This document shows, piece by piece, positions 50,080 to 61,767 of a stretch of 64,000 bases of DNA (the stretch's first letter is position 1; every line of letters starts with the position of its first letter). The notes beneath the pieces are model-generated. The model was not told the DNA's origin. It ran no database searches and saw nothing but the letters and a program-made list of their open reading frames with translations. Origin of the DNA: Schistosoma haematobium (lineage: Eukaryota; Platyhelminthes; Trematoda; Strigeidida; Schistosomatidae); assembly GCF_000699445.3 (NCBI RefSeq), contig NC_067195.1:19229287-19293286 (forward strand). Direction: 5' to 3'. The position numbers and the translations under genes were made by a program.

Positions 50080-50600
50080 GCGATATGTGAAGATTTTGGC
50101 ATTTTCATGGTTTGAATAGCGAACTAATCTTAGCTAGACATTGACTGAAAACCTGGGAGCAGAGGACAGCGTTTAGTCTTAGTAGGGGACATCTTAGTAA
50201 TCTCCATTCACGACTTCACCACGGGAAATCGAACCCAGAGCCTTCGGTCATGCAGCGAACTCTTTATTTTCAGACTACTGAGATGGTATCCAAAGATGTG
50301 GATTTCTAACTTCATGCATTCTCCTATACTAATCATAATCACATACTAACTAGTAACTATCTTCAAGACACGATTCTTGAGGTTCTAATGAGAAACCTCG
50401 GTCAATGTAGTTCACCCATGTAGAGTGTGAGACAGTTATTCACAAAAGGTAATGGAAGATGATCACACAGTATAGCGGTTTGATTGAAATTACACATTTG
50501 CACATTAGACCACGGATCCTGGTTTCTAGTGGTGGTCTAGTTAAAAACCAGTTCGTGATATAAACTACGAAAACTCTACAATCTCTAGAAATCCTCCCAC
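50080..50600 (-). repeat. Old, full-length-like hammerhead SINE
   Basis: Minus-strand SINE order is still visible: a tail (GACTGAAAACCTGGGAGCAG), a ribozyme trace (GTTTAGTCTTAGTAGGGGAC), a B-box region (GGGAAATCGAACCCAGAGCC) and an A-box region. At the far end, GGTTTCTAGTGGTGGTCTAG is an inverted copy of the tail segment. Many substitutions mark it as old. It supports the view that complete elements carry tail-derived arms at both ends. Confidence 0.55.
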
Positions 50601-51239
50601 ACAAATGACATTGTGTTTATTCACAGTATTAGGTGTATACGCAGTTAAACTAGAAAATCTGTTCTAAATAACTATAAAATATATGGGGTATATGACACTT
50701 TACCATTTGGATGGATAGTTGCGAAAATGAGTTATGATGAATGACATACAACTGAAAAATTGTGAACAGGCCCAAATAATTACTCAGACATTGATTATAT
50801 ATCAAGACAGTTGGATATATTGTCTGTTAACTACTGAGGCGATCAGTTAGCATATTTGTTATTGGACGGATAGTTGTAACTCTAAATCATTTAATCAAAT
50901 GTTTTGATACAAATTTTGACCCATTTACCACTGTTGATAAATACGTTACAACATATTAGTAAAGATCAGTATTCTTCGTAACATCGTGCACATAGATGAT
51001 AAATGGAAGTTCAATTAATGAGATTATCTTCATAAAACTACGAAAGCTTAAGTTTAGTTGACTTAATTTACAAATAAATCTTTACTAAACTCTTAGTGGC
51101 TATCAAAATGATTTCATGGTCAGTATTTAGTCAATCAGATGACTGCCATGAAAATATAAGTTATATTACAAAACAGAAAAATTTGGAAGCCTATAATATT
51201 TACACGACAAACAAAGTCTATTTATGTTCATTTTTTCTA

Positions 51240-51740
51240 TTAAGCATTTATGCAGACCCAAATAGGTTTTCTTAATCCCCACATTCTCTTCACGGTATAA
51301 GCATGAATGTTTGCTAAATTGAGTAGCAAACTCGGTAGTTGTCCAATCTGAATACTAAAAAATGATCCATCGTTCTCTGAAATTCCAATGGAAATTTCTG
51401 TAAGATCATTGACTGGTCGAGATATTTTCAGAGATTCTTTTGTTACTAAAGAATTTTTCGAACATTTAATAATGTCTCTAAACAGTTCTGATACTACTGT
51501 TGATTCACTTAGGAACATTGTGTTCAGTTTTGAACAGTTATCATACAAATTTCATGAAAGATAGTTTGGTCTTTTCGTTTCTAGTGTAGTGTTTTAGCAA
51601 ATGTAATCCGTTAGATGACCTTGTGATTAAATAGATGTAGCTATTCCACAGAACAAAAACGTATACGTCATAGTGATCAGTATTCAGATGAAGTTCCTGA
51701 GTTACATGTAATAAGCCGTAAGTAATTTTGTCAACCAACT
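51240..51740 (-). CDS. Candidate minus-strand exon pair, function unknown
   Basis: Two overlapping minus-strand frames (51738-51541 and 51548-51240) have protein-like composition. Examples are VDKITYGLLHVTQELHLNTD in the first and RPVNDLTEISIGISEND, FFSIQIGQLPSLLLNLANI in the second. The first begins right after a good 3' splice site (TTTCTAATTTTCTAG at about 51755-51741). I could not find a splice that joins the two cleanly, so they may be separate exons or chance. No family recognised. Confidence 0.22.
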
Positions 51741-52639
51741 AGAAAATTAGAAATATTGACAGGAAGATGTGAAGATAGAATATAAAATATCATACTTTGG
51801 CTGAAACCCAAAAGTATTGACGAATAAATTTCGATATTAAAGTAGCTACAATACCTAAAAGTCATATACTGGATTTCATGAATGGTTGACGTTGCTTAAA
51901 TTAGAATTGTTTAAGTATATTGGCGATATAGTTGTGAACGAGAACACAGGTGGGAACAACTGGCTGTGTTTCTATACAAAATTACAGAATCTCTTGCTAA
52001 GATATGAGAACCATACACTGATTACTTCATTTAAAAACTTTCACCATTTATCTGTCGACATAAGTAGTATACACCACAATATGTAAGTAATATACATCAA
52101 AGCTTGACCTCATTTAAAATAACTCTGAAGATCGACGGTTATCTGATAGCTTTTTCGTCCTAATATAGGACCTCATGTAGGATCATGTGTTCATGTTGTC
52201 GTGGTGTTCGACACTAGGATGAAACAAACAAGGTTTCTTTGGGTCCCAACATAACTCCAAGTTAAGTCATTTTGTAACTAATACAAACAACAAACTAAGC
52301 CAATCTCTACACAGCTCATACAATCCAATTTCAGAGTTAAAAATTCATTCACAAAAAATCAGCATAACACAAACTAAATTAGCTAGCAAATTGTTAAAAT
52401 ATAATTTTGAACCAATTAGTCCCTTTGATAAACTCGGATCACAGTTCATACTTATATTAATGACATTTATACATGGAAATTATAAAACGTGAACATGATA
52501 AATGGAAGTTATGAAGAAATAATGGTCATAAAATAATGTTAAGAATAATTTGAAATTCAACACACTGGATAATAAAACAACAGGATAGGTTTAGAATGAG
52601 AAGAAATTACTTTTAAATATGTAAGGGGGGTTTGAATTT

Positions 52640-54165
52640 TAGATGGTCAAGCCTTCAAGAAACCTTAGTATACGTCCAAGACAACTTGTGAACAGAACCA
52701 TAAAGGCTGAGTTAAGGCCAATTTTATGACAATCAACATAAATGAATTAATCTTATGACCTGTTTCAACGATAGTTTGAACGATAGAGGAAGGTGAATGT
52801 TTATCAACGACTTTTATTGAGTCAATTGATTTTATTAGTTTCTGTAGCCATTTTGGTACATAGTCAAAGATATTAACTTGGAAAACACGATTACTCCTTC
52901 CTAGGTATGTGTGGCAACACACATATGTATATAAACTGATAAATACAGTGCAATTCGATGCAACCGTTTACACGTCATTTAGGTATTTGGCGAAGACGAC
53001 CTCCATTTTCCAGTGATACTGACCTTTACTTGATGGTACCTTCTAATAACAGCTGACTTGAGCCTTTGTTTCAACACAATCCCATTTGACTCACCTCTGA
53101 GCGGTGGAGTGATATACTCATATTTTTTCGGTACCAAAAGTGTAGTAGGTCTCACCATACTATGACCTTTTAATCGATTTATGAGTATTAAAGGGTAACC
53201 ATTCTCCATTAATATTTGTTCAGTGCTCTCACCTCGTCCTCAATAGTATCATTTGTACAAATAAAACCAATCTTATTGAATAAACCACTTATCAAACCAG
53301 GTTTATATTAAACTGGACAGTAACTATGCGAGTGACGATACTGGTCCTTCAAAGTTGGGTTTCCAAAAACTGGTCGTTTTACTGAACTATCTTTTCTTTT
53401 ACTTATAAGCATATCTAGGATAGAAGGATAATTGTTCTTCTCTTCACATGAAAGACTGATGTAGTTTTGGTGTGTTAAGTTTATTCAATCAACAATTCCT
53501 ATCTTCTGTTTTATTACAGATAACTAAGATTTTGTCCAAGTATCTCTTATAAAGGTATATATTTTCACTTAAGTTTTCAGTCGTATTCGAAACATGTACC
53601 ACAAACATGTAAGCTAATAATGGTCCCAACGGACTAGCCATAGCAACCCCATCAATCTGGAGAAAGGATTCACTATTAAACATGAACTGAACTTTGTCTG
53701 AGCATAATAGTAATAAATTCTTAGAAATTATTAAAGGAAAAGTTAATATAAGATTGTTCAGAGATATATAGTCATAAAATACCAATAGTATTTTTCAAAG
53801 GTACATGTGTGGACAAGTAATTCACATCAAAAGAACACACCATATTTCCTTTAATATTAATATTACCTGAATAATCTAACAAACTCAAAAGATTCCTTCA
53901 GAGAATACTTATATAAACGCCCACGGATAAGATTCATCTGTTTCGTCAGCCATTTGGTCAGATTATGTGTAGGTGACTGACCAAAATAGTATTTATCAGT
54001 GCAAAGAATTTTTGATTACAAGCAAACGCAATCAGTATAACCTTTGAAAGTAAAGACGGGAAAATGTTTTAGAACATGAATAGTATTGAATCATGGAATC
54101 AAAAATATGTTCATTTTGACTAATATTACGATCGAAATCATTGTCATTACTTGTATGGTTTAAAT
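52640..54165 (-). pseudogene. Penelope-like element: reverse transcriptase to GIY-YIG, decayed
   Basis: From high to low coordinates the minus strand gives FGQSPTHNLTKWLTKQMN (about 53990-53940), YKYSLKESFEFV, then LQIDGVAMASPLGPLLAYMF (about 53665-53610). The catalytic-site region follows as YLYKRYLDKILVI, where YVDD-type residues are expected and one Asp is lost. A linker contains VRALNKY, MENGYPLILINRLKG and LKQRLKSAVIRRYHQ. The GIY-YIG end has YLGRSNRVFQVNIF, VPKWLQKLIKS and HSPSSIVQTIVETGHKI, and stops near 52665. Cys and second-motif residues are partly changed. Many stops and frameshifts mark it as inactive. It belongs to a different Penelope lineage from the copy at 44.7 kb, judging by the endonuclease sequences. 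Confidence 0.85.
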
Positions 54166-54214
54166 TCGATCAGCTCACAATATTGCTTAACCATTAGATG
54201 GTGGCCCAGTGGTC

Positions 54215-54350
54215 TAAGGATTGACAACCTTCCAAAAGACCCAAGGATTTCGTGTCCTATCCTTGATGGAAACGTGGATGATAACTGATAGAAAGTTCCA
54301 TAATAAGACGAAACAATTGTCTAGTACTTCCTGGTTTCCAATGTTTATTT
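54215..54350 (+). repeat. Degenerate hammerhead SINE
   Basis: Plus strand: GGTGGCCCAGTGGTCTAAGG (A-box region), a worn B-box region, then AACGTGGATGATAACTGATA and GAAAGTTCCATAATAAGACG leading to AAACAATTGTC and a CTTCCTGGTTTCC tail. GAAA and GTC survive, but the catalytic strand is changed. Confidence 0.6.
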
Positions 54351-54522
54351 AACAAAGATCAATCGATGAGTCTAACTAGGGAATTGAATAATCTCTGTAA
54401 ATTTCCCATACAATAATCATGTCAATATCTAATCTGTTTTAAAGCGATTAACTCTTTTGATAACAAGATGTCTTTTTCACTCTGACATTATAAACCAAGT
54501 TTTATTTATTCATCATTCTTTA

Positions 54523-54665
54523 TCAGAAGGGGTTTTGTGGAGATTGTAATAATTTCAATAGTTGAGATCATGAGTCAATTGAAGCTAGACCACCATGCGG
54601 CCGTCCAGTGCTTCCAGATTTTCCATGGTGGTCTAGCTTCAATTGACTCATGATCTCAACCGTCA
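54523..54665. repeat. SINE-arm palindrome with 37-bp perfect arms
   Basis: The 3' tail segment of the hammerhead SINE occurs twice in opposite orientation. 54561-54597 and 54624-54660 are exact reverse complements, separated by 26 bases that contain CGGCCGTCCAGTGCTTCC. Left of the pair is the outer end (TATCAGAAGGGGTTTTGTGG). The tRNA-like head and the 5' half of the ribozyme are missing, so this is an internally deleted element reduced to its two arms. Confidence 0.8.
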
Positions 54666-55264
54666 TCATTTTTTCATTATCTAATTTGCATAACTGATAT
54701 AAATTTATTATGTTTTAAGACAATCCTTTCAAATCAGTTTCTGAACTTTTATTTTCATGTCTTGAAATACTTACATGAATGTATCATAATAATAATAATA
54801 ATGATCAACTATGTGAATTATCATAAAAATAATGGTTATTTCACTTTTATGATTTCGCAATAATATATTTGTTACGTTGCATCTCAGACACTTTATGTTA
54901 CATATTCAAACCACAACTATTCTTTTTGAAACATTTTTCATTACTATTGTCCTAGAATTTAAGCAGCTGAGGATAATTTCATTAAGTAATTAAATTATTA
55001 GTTTTTAACTGTAACATCTGTTTTGTTGTTTTTCATTTTGTTTAACAAGTATCTGTGAATTGATTTTAACTGAAATTGACAACCTACTTTAATTTTGTAA
55101 GTAGTTGAAGTGAATACTTAGTATTGAAAGAAATGTCGAGGTGTTTTTTTTGTGTCAATCGCTTTAATTTTTCAACTGTTTTAACTTAAAACATATTCGC
55201 CTTTAAGGATAAGATTGGGTTCTTATCGTATATCAAATGACAAAACATATGTTAGTCGATAGTT
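54666..55264. other. No gene recognised
   Basis: A/T-rich sequence with a short AAT repeat at about 54788-54802; no gene. Confidence 0.45.
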
Positions 55265-57622
55265 AATGTACAAATGTTTTGCGGACCACTATGGTTATGT
55301 GAACAACAGACAACAGGAAGGGGGAGAGTAAGCAACCCTTTATGACTCCGGTCCTCACGTGGAATGCGTCTGTCAGCTGTCCTCTATACACGACTTTGCA
55401 TTGTAGTCCGTCGTATGAATTTTGGATGGTATTGACGATCATCTCACGTACACCATAGTGTCGAAGAAGTTTCCGTAATGTTCTCCTATCCACACTGTCA
55501 AATGCTTTCTCATAATCGAGGAAATTGATGTATAGTGACGGATTTCATTCAATTGATTACTCAACGATGGTCCGTAGTGTCGCGATTTGGTCTATGCACG
55601 ATCGATTCTCACGGAATTCTGTCTGTTCGTATCGACGTTAAGTGTTTATCATGTCTTTTATTAGGCTCAATAACACTATGTTGAAAACGTTTCCTGGTAC
55701 TAACAGTAGTGTGATGCCTCTGTAGTTCACACATGTTCTCAGATCTCCTTTCTTTAGTATTTTGATGAGACATCCTTTTTTCCAATCTGTCTGTAGGTAC
55801 TTTTTCTTCCTCTCAAATCTTCCTGAATACAGAGAGTGTGAATCATGTTTGCAGTTGCTTTTATGTCTGAACTCGGTGCTTCAGCTGGTATATTGTCAGG
55901 TTCTTCTGCTTTTCCGCTTTTGATTTGTCTGATGGTTACGCTGACTTCTTCGATCGTTGGTTTAGTGACATCTATAGGAATGTCTGTAGGTGCTGCTTCG
56001 GTATCCGGTGGATTCAATGGAGCTGGTCTATTCAACAGTTCCTCGAAATGTTCCACCCATCTGTTCCTCTGTTCTTGAATTTCAGTGATTGGTTTGCTTT
56101 CTTTGTCATTGACCGGTCTCTCTGGTTTACTATATTTCCCTGCTAGTTTCTTCGTTGTGTCATATATTCGTTTTATATTTCCTTCTCTTGCAGCTTTTTC
56201 CGTTGTCGTTCTTCCACGTATTTCTGCTTGTTAGCTCTAATGCTTTTCCTCACTTGCTTGTTTGCTTCTGTATATTCAGTTTGTGTCTTGACTTTCTCTG
56301 TTCTTGTTCGGTTGTTGTTAATTGTTGTCTTCCTGTTCTTCCTTTCTTGAATCTTGTCCAGGGTTTCGATGGAGATTTTTCCTTCTGATGATGCTTGTCG
56401 CAGTTCAGAACCTCATGACACGTTGCAGTTAGTGCTCCATTGGTCCCTTTCCAGATGTCCTCCATAGTAATTTCTTCTTCTTTCAGTAAATCCCGTAAGG
56501 CTTGAAACTTGTTGTTGAGAGTTATCTTAAATTCGTTGGGTTTATCAGTGTCTCGTAGGAAGGCTGTATTGAACCTCTGTAATACTGTTTGTCCAGTTGT
56601 CCAATGCTTCTTTGACTTCATTTTCATCTTGGCAACCACCAGGTGGTGATCTGAAGCTATGTCAGCTCCTCTCCTGGTTCTCACGTCTTTTGTTAACCTT
56701 CTGAATCCATTACTGATACAAATATGACCTATCTGGTTCTCCGTGGTGTGATCACGTGAGACCTAAGTAGCTTTGTGTATGCGTTTGTGTGGGAATATTG
56801 TTCTGCCCATAACCATTTTGTTGAACGCAAATAAATTTGCAAATCTGTCACCGTTTTCGTTTCTTTCTCTCAGTCCATATCATCCCACGATATCTTCATA
56901 CCCGGTATTGTCCGTTCCAACTTTTCCTTTAGGTCCCCCATCAGGATGGTCAGGTCATTTTCTGACTACTTCGCTATGATCGATTTCAACCTCTCGTAAA
57001 ACTGATCTTTATCCTCGTCGTTGCTATCATTTTTGGGTGAATAACATTGGATAACATTCATTATGGTTCCTTCCTTCTTTGCTTTGTGAGATGCTTTGAT
57101 GATTCTACATCGATGAGTTTCCCATCTTATACGTGCTTTGTTTGAAAGCTTCAGAGCAACTCCCTGAGTGTGCCGAGTATTATCCTCTTTATGACCGGAG
57201 TACAGCAGTATCTCTCCTGAATCTATCCTTTTATATCCGGGTTGGGTTCAATGTGTTTCACTTATCTCGAGAACCGCCATGTCGTATCTCCTAATTTCCG
57301 TAGCTATTTGACTAGTCCTCCTGGGCTCTCACATTGTCGGAACATTCCATGTACCTACATTAATTGTTACTCTGATTGTGATAAGTATCGGACTCATGGA
57401 TTCCGAAAAATATCGGCTTTCGCCATGAGGCGTTATAATCCTTCGGAATGACGATCTTTCAACTCGAAGGGCAGAGTTTAAATGGTTTAATCTGTTTATT
57501 CTAGTTAGCTTTTTTTAAAGCAAGGTTGTTTTCTACGAAATGTGGTTGATGACCCCATTCCAAACCCCCTCCTTTGTGTGGGCTTGGGACCGGCAGTAAC
57601 CCTAGAAGAGCTACAGGCGGAG
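55265..57622 (-). pseudogene. SR2-like (RTE clade) element, 5' part through half of the RT
   Basis: The 5' leader starts near 57620 (ACTCCGCCTGTAGCTCTTC). The endonuclease frame follows with stops: ISETH and HTQGVALKLSNKARIRWE at about 57260-57130, NVIQCYSPKNDSNDEDKDQF, and RRGADIASDHHLVVAKMKMK at about 56670, where SDHH is a conserved endonuclease motif. The RT N-terminal part has VTIRQIKSGKAEEPDNIPAE (about 55960). Later come LKKGDLRTCVNYRGITLLL and NFLDYEKAFDSVDRRTLRKL (motif A, about 55490), then VIKGCLLSPFLLS (motif B) just before the break at about 55300. The catalytic YADD and the whole 3' half are missing. Loss of the 3' side is unusual for this class. Stops and frameshifts make it inactive. 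Confidence 0.88.
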
Positions 57623-58500
57623 TTTATATATATATAAACCACGTATGTGTGAAATATATGATTCACATAATGGAGGCTGATGTTTGTATTCTGAACCGAG
57701 CAGAGTGGGTTAGGCGAGAAGCTACTATACGTAGGACCAATTAGGATTAAGAGTCGACTCAAGGCTGGTAGTGTTGTTTGACGTGTCATTAGTTTAGTGC
57801 AAGGATGAGGTCACAGTAGCTGATATTCTGAATGGCAATACTGTCACGTAATAGTTGACGGGAGCATAGGTTATAACAGTTAATAACTCATACTTTGAAG
57901 GTACCTTCAGTTTAGTATTCGATAGTGTGGTAATTGGTGAGTACTTCAGTCACTGCACTATCAAACTAAACACTTGGTGACAAACCTACCTTACACAAGT
58001 CACATCATTTATATCCTTGTAGCTTTTATAGTAAAGATATTTGTGACCCAATGAACTAAATGTCTAAAATTAATCGAACCGAGGCTACTACGATTGTTCC
58101 TTATATTCTGAATCGTTATTAATACTTAAATTTCGGTCAAGGAAAATGTTACGAATTCCTGCTTGGTTTAATAAGATAGGAAGATTAACTGAGATTACCG
58201 AACTGATGATTTGCTTACCGAACTGATCCACATTCACATAATTTTCCGATTGTTGACTGTCTGTTACATTTTACTATTTTTTTTTGGATATCAGTTACTA
58301 TTATTTATTGACCTATTTTTGATATGATAATGATGAATCATTGGTGGGTAATCTTATGACCTGCCCTTCCTGACTAACTACCAAACCAATTATGCTGACG
58401 TACAAGACGAATAATGGTTACGAAGCTGTGTTCCGAGAAAGCTAGATTAAATACTTATGGCTCATGTACATTTGTTGATAAAATGAACTTATCATTGAAA
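57623..58500. other. No gene recognised
   Basis: Sequence beside the SR2-like 5' end. The minus frame from 57789 runs into the SR2 leader and is not convincing as a gene. Confidence 0.35.
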
Positions 58501-58542
58501 AAATAGCTGTCAAAAAATCTTTTGAAAACCATAAAATGTGAT

Positions 58543-58954
58543 TACATGTTACAAACGATTAATTTCATGTCTGTCACACTCCAACTGATTAAGTCACTGC
58601 TCGCTACATCAACACCCTCTCGAAATTATGTGGGATTCTTTGGTGACATTGGTAGATCGGTGACACCACTAACTTGTTTAGTATACGTTTCTGTCTTGGT
58701 GAAAATCATTTTTATTTTTCGTTTACAGACTGCAGCTTCACTATTGACGTTATGTTTAAGGTAATTCTTTAACATTCTTTGATTATTAGTAAAGCATAAA
58801 TTTTTAATATAGCTTCCTCCCTCCTCCTCAGGCCAAAAATTTGTCCCATGAACCGACTTTTAACAACTTTAGCAACTATGTGCTGTTGGAACATCCGAAT
58901 ATTGTGGAGCTGAAAATGAAGGTTCTAAATCGAAGAAGTTTCTTGGGCCTTTGA
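58543..58954 (+). CDS. Candidate three-exon gene with a 32-base micro-exon, function unknown
   Basis: Three segments join in one reading frame: exon A up to 58651, exon B 58729-58760, exon C from 58832 to a TGA at 58952-58954. Intron 1 (58652-58728, 77 bases) starts GTAGAT and ends TTTTCGTTTACAG. Intron 2 (58761-58831, 71 bases) starts GTAATT and ends in CTTCCTCCCTCCTCCTCAG, a very strong acceptor. Phases agree: exon A leaves one base, exon B supplies two, and B ends in phase 0. The joined product includes SRNYVGFFGDI, D, CSFTIDVMFK, AKNLSHEPTFNNFSNYVLLE and HPNIVELKMKVLNRRSFLGL. ATG at 58543 or 58564 could start it, or further 5' exons may exist. Micro-exons are typical of schistosomes. I do not recognise the family, and the gene model is an inference from splice signals. 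Confidence 0.42.
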
Positions 58955-59600
58955 CCGAAACTTTATGGGGGAAATCTGAATTGGTATTGACTTTTAGGCT
59001 ACCCACAGATTGTTGCTCACTCCCTACCTTCAGAGCATTGTTTCATGAACTAAGATTTGAATCTATAGTGCCTTGTTTCACTTTGACGTATTTTCTTCAT
59101 GTTTATTGAAAATTTGATCAGAAATAAATGAATTGATAGAACAATCGACCTCTTTTAAAATAACATCGGAACTGTGTTCAGGAACCCATTCATTTGAAAT
59201 ACTTGTCTCACAATCATTCTTCCGATCATTAGATAAGTGACCACTGTTGTATATGACGTTGTTATATTACTTACGCTTTGGTGATTATTACACGTGATAA
59301 GCACAAATCAAGCTTTTCAAAAATGGCATGATAAAGGCTTATCCAGTAAAAAAAATTAATCTTTAGTATGAAAAATTCTTACTAGGTGATTTTCACTCCA
59401 CTATTAGTTCTAACTATTTTGATGCACGTAAATGTTTAAAATACCACTTTCTGCATAAATGAATCTTTAAATGTTTAGATTTTCCAGTTGTTAACTTAGG
59501 TTTCATAGATTACTGATTTCCTCCATAACAGAAACTGAACTCTTCAATTTCACTATACGTTAAGTGGACGGGTGAGTAGGAGTCAGTAGATTGATTCTCC

Positions 59601-59659
<59 letters not shown>

Positions 59660-60621
59660 TTACAGACTCCTATATAACGGCTCGTTTTGATTGTGTTGAC
59701 ATTTGATTGGAAGTTTTCGTAGAATAAATTCACTAAAATTTGATGATTTCGACATCGGAATAAACCATCTTCCTTCTAAAAATTTATTACCACTGCTATC
59801 AACAGTATTTAGTTGAAAATGTCACTGACATAGTTAAATGTAGACATAACTTCTTGAACATATTTCAATTACTGATCTATTTGAATACGAATAATACTTA
59901 ATATGCTTAACTCATTTCGCTGTAATTTAGTGGTTTCAAAGAACTGCTTTATACTTCAGTCATGTGATTATATGATTTCTCATAATGGTTATTTCCATAT
60001 CATTTGTTTCGTTAAGTCATATATTTTCTTAAAAATACTTCGTTTAAAAATAAAAATTCTATTACAAATTCATCATGTACAATTATTTACAATCTTAAAT
60101 TTATTACTTTTGTACTATTGCACATACAGTTTCCGTTGTGCTTAGTCAATTTTTTTATATTTCAACCACCAGGATAAAAGTTACCTCATTTGTTAAACAG
60201 CTTACATGAGATAACAAGCACATAACCAATCAAGCAAGCCAAATACTTAGGGGCAGAAAGATTTAAATTTTGGCACACATAGTATTCCGGTATACTGTTG
60301 TTCAGCTATTTCAGTTCTTTTCTGACAAATGTTAATCATTGGAAAACATGAATTAAAAAATAGCTAATAAATCAAACTCTTCTGAATCTGGAATATAAAT
60401 CAACTAAACTTTAATTAAAAATACAAAATCGGTTACATTAGAATACTGTGCTATGAATCCATTTACTTTAATCAAAATAATACTATGAGGAATTACTTGA
60501 AATAAGAAATGTGAAGAAAATAAAAGATGAAAGGTTACAAAAATAATCAATAAATAATCTCCTCCTCCTCCTCCTCATTCACGAAACACAAAGTTATATC
60601 TAAAATTGTTATATAATTAAT
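58955..60621. other. No gene recognised; microsatellite
   Basis: Holds the CT/AT repeat at 59599-59655 and a (CTC)n run at about 60560-60577, just downstream of the GPCR stop on its strand. The open stretch 59903-60145 is A/T-rich and has no motif. Confidence 0.4.
59599..59655. repeat. (CT)n(AT)n compound microsatellite
   Basis: About 14 bases of CT repeat run directly into about 44 bases of AT repeat. Confidence 0.95.
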
Positions 60622-61767
60622 TCACATTGAATTGTCAACAGCATGAATGATCGTGTTATCTTTATCATCATTATTATTACCATTATTATTAAGAAAACGT
60701 TTGAAACGTCTATAAAATAAAAATGTAATATTCAAATAACATTGAAGTAATAATTCAGTTAACGGTTTAAAATAAATAGCATAGATAATAAAATTCGTAA
60801 TTTCCCGTACTGAATTTAATGACCACATTAAATGGGCTATGTCATAGGCTATCCCCCTATGAATTCTTGTGATACCGGCTATTGGTATTCTGGCCAATAA
60901 ATAACATATAGCTTGTGGTAATGAGATAGCAATGTAAAATGAGGATAGAATTAGATTTAATAAACAGATTCGAATCTCTCTACGACTCATTGTTTTTGTA
61001 TTATTTGTGCATTGCTGAAGAAATCGGTTTCTCAAATACTTTCGAGTGCATAATAGGAATGTTAAATTTAAAAATAACAAAATGATAGTTTGTATTGGTC
61101 CAAAATTTGAAAATAATGTATGATAAACATGCAGAACTTCATTTGCTGGTATAATCCAACAAAAGCGTTCATTTTTTATACGATGCCACGTGACGAGTAT
61201 TCCAAATGGTAACATCATTAAGAAACTGACGACATATATTATACCACAAGCCCACCAAGCATGATGTGGCTGTACTTTTGAGAACTTTATAGGTGCTTTA
61301 ATTGCTAAACATCGATCCACTGCAGATATAACAAGAAGATTAACAATCGATGTTGAAGTAAATGAATGCAAAAATCTATAGAATCGACATGAAGCCGATG
61401 ATAGAAAAATCAGTGAAAAGTATATTCTACCTTTCGTTGCATACGGTAATCCTCTACTTGGAAATAGCCATAACCAGCCGACAATGAAATCAGTTAATAT
61501 ACTCGATACTGAAACACATAACATGTATATCATATGCCTTGGGATACTTGATCTTTTCCTGAAAAATACATAAATGAACACTGAATCGGTTGTTAGGGCT
61601 ATGATAGAGAATATAGGAAATATAAAGGCTGAAAATACTCCAAGTGTCGTGCCTGTGATACATTTTGTCAAATATAATAGGCTCCATTCTTTTTTTAGTA
61701 AAGCGCAAAATTCAAAAGTGACGTTTCTTAGATCGCTGACTATAGAAATATTTTTGATGGTAGACAT
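60622..61767 (-). CDS. Seven-transmembrane rhodopsin-family GPCR, peptide-receptor-like
   Basis: A complete 381-residue intronless frame, ATG to stop. Seven hydrophobic segments lie at about 43-69, 79-103, 125-150, 171-193, 218-240, 264-291 and 310-332. Class A landmarks: D93 in segment 2 (LTDFIVGW), Cys127 at the top of segment 3 paired in principle with Cys203 in the second outer loop, and DRC at 151-153 in place of DRY. Segment 6 has SLP instead of CWxP, and segment 7 has N325-F-I-I-Y329 in place of NPxxY. N-glycosylation sites occur at N6 and N15. The inner C-terminus is basic (YRRFKRF), then a short Asn/Asp-rich tail. The NFIIY form is seen in FMRFamide-type and flatworm-specific orphan peptide receptors. 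The ligand is unknown. It would act at the plasma membrane through G proteins. The start ATG follows an A/T-rich leader. Confidence 0.88.
   Translation of the reverse strand: MSTIKNISIVSDLRNVTFEFCALLKKEWSLLYLTKCITGTTLGVFSAFIFPIFSIIALTTDSVFIYVFFRKRSSIPRHMIYMLCVSVSSILTDFIVGWLWLFPSRGLPYATKGRIYFSLIFLSSASCRFYRFLHSFTSTSIVNLLVISAVDRCLAIKAPIKFSKVQPHHAWWACGIIYVVSFLMMLPFGILVTWHRIKNERFCWIIPANEVLHVYHTLFSNFGPIQTIILLFLNLTFLLCTRKYLRNRFLQQCTNNTKTMSRREIRICLLNLILSSFYIAISLPQAICYLLARIPIAGITRIHRGIAYDIAHLMWSLNSVREITNFIIYAIYFKPLTELLLQCYLNITFLFYRRFKRFLNNNGNNNDDKDNTIIHAVDNSM

Noticed and set aside
55845..57451. Several plus-strand frames between 55.8 and 57.5 kb
   Set aside because: They are antisense to the SR2-like endonuclease and RT; the minus strand carries recognisable motifs.
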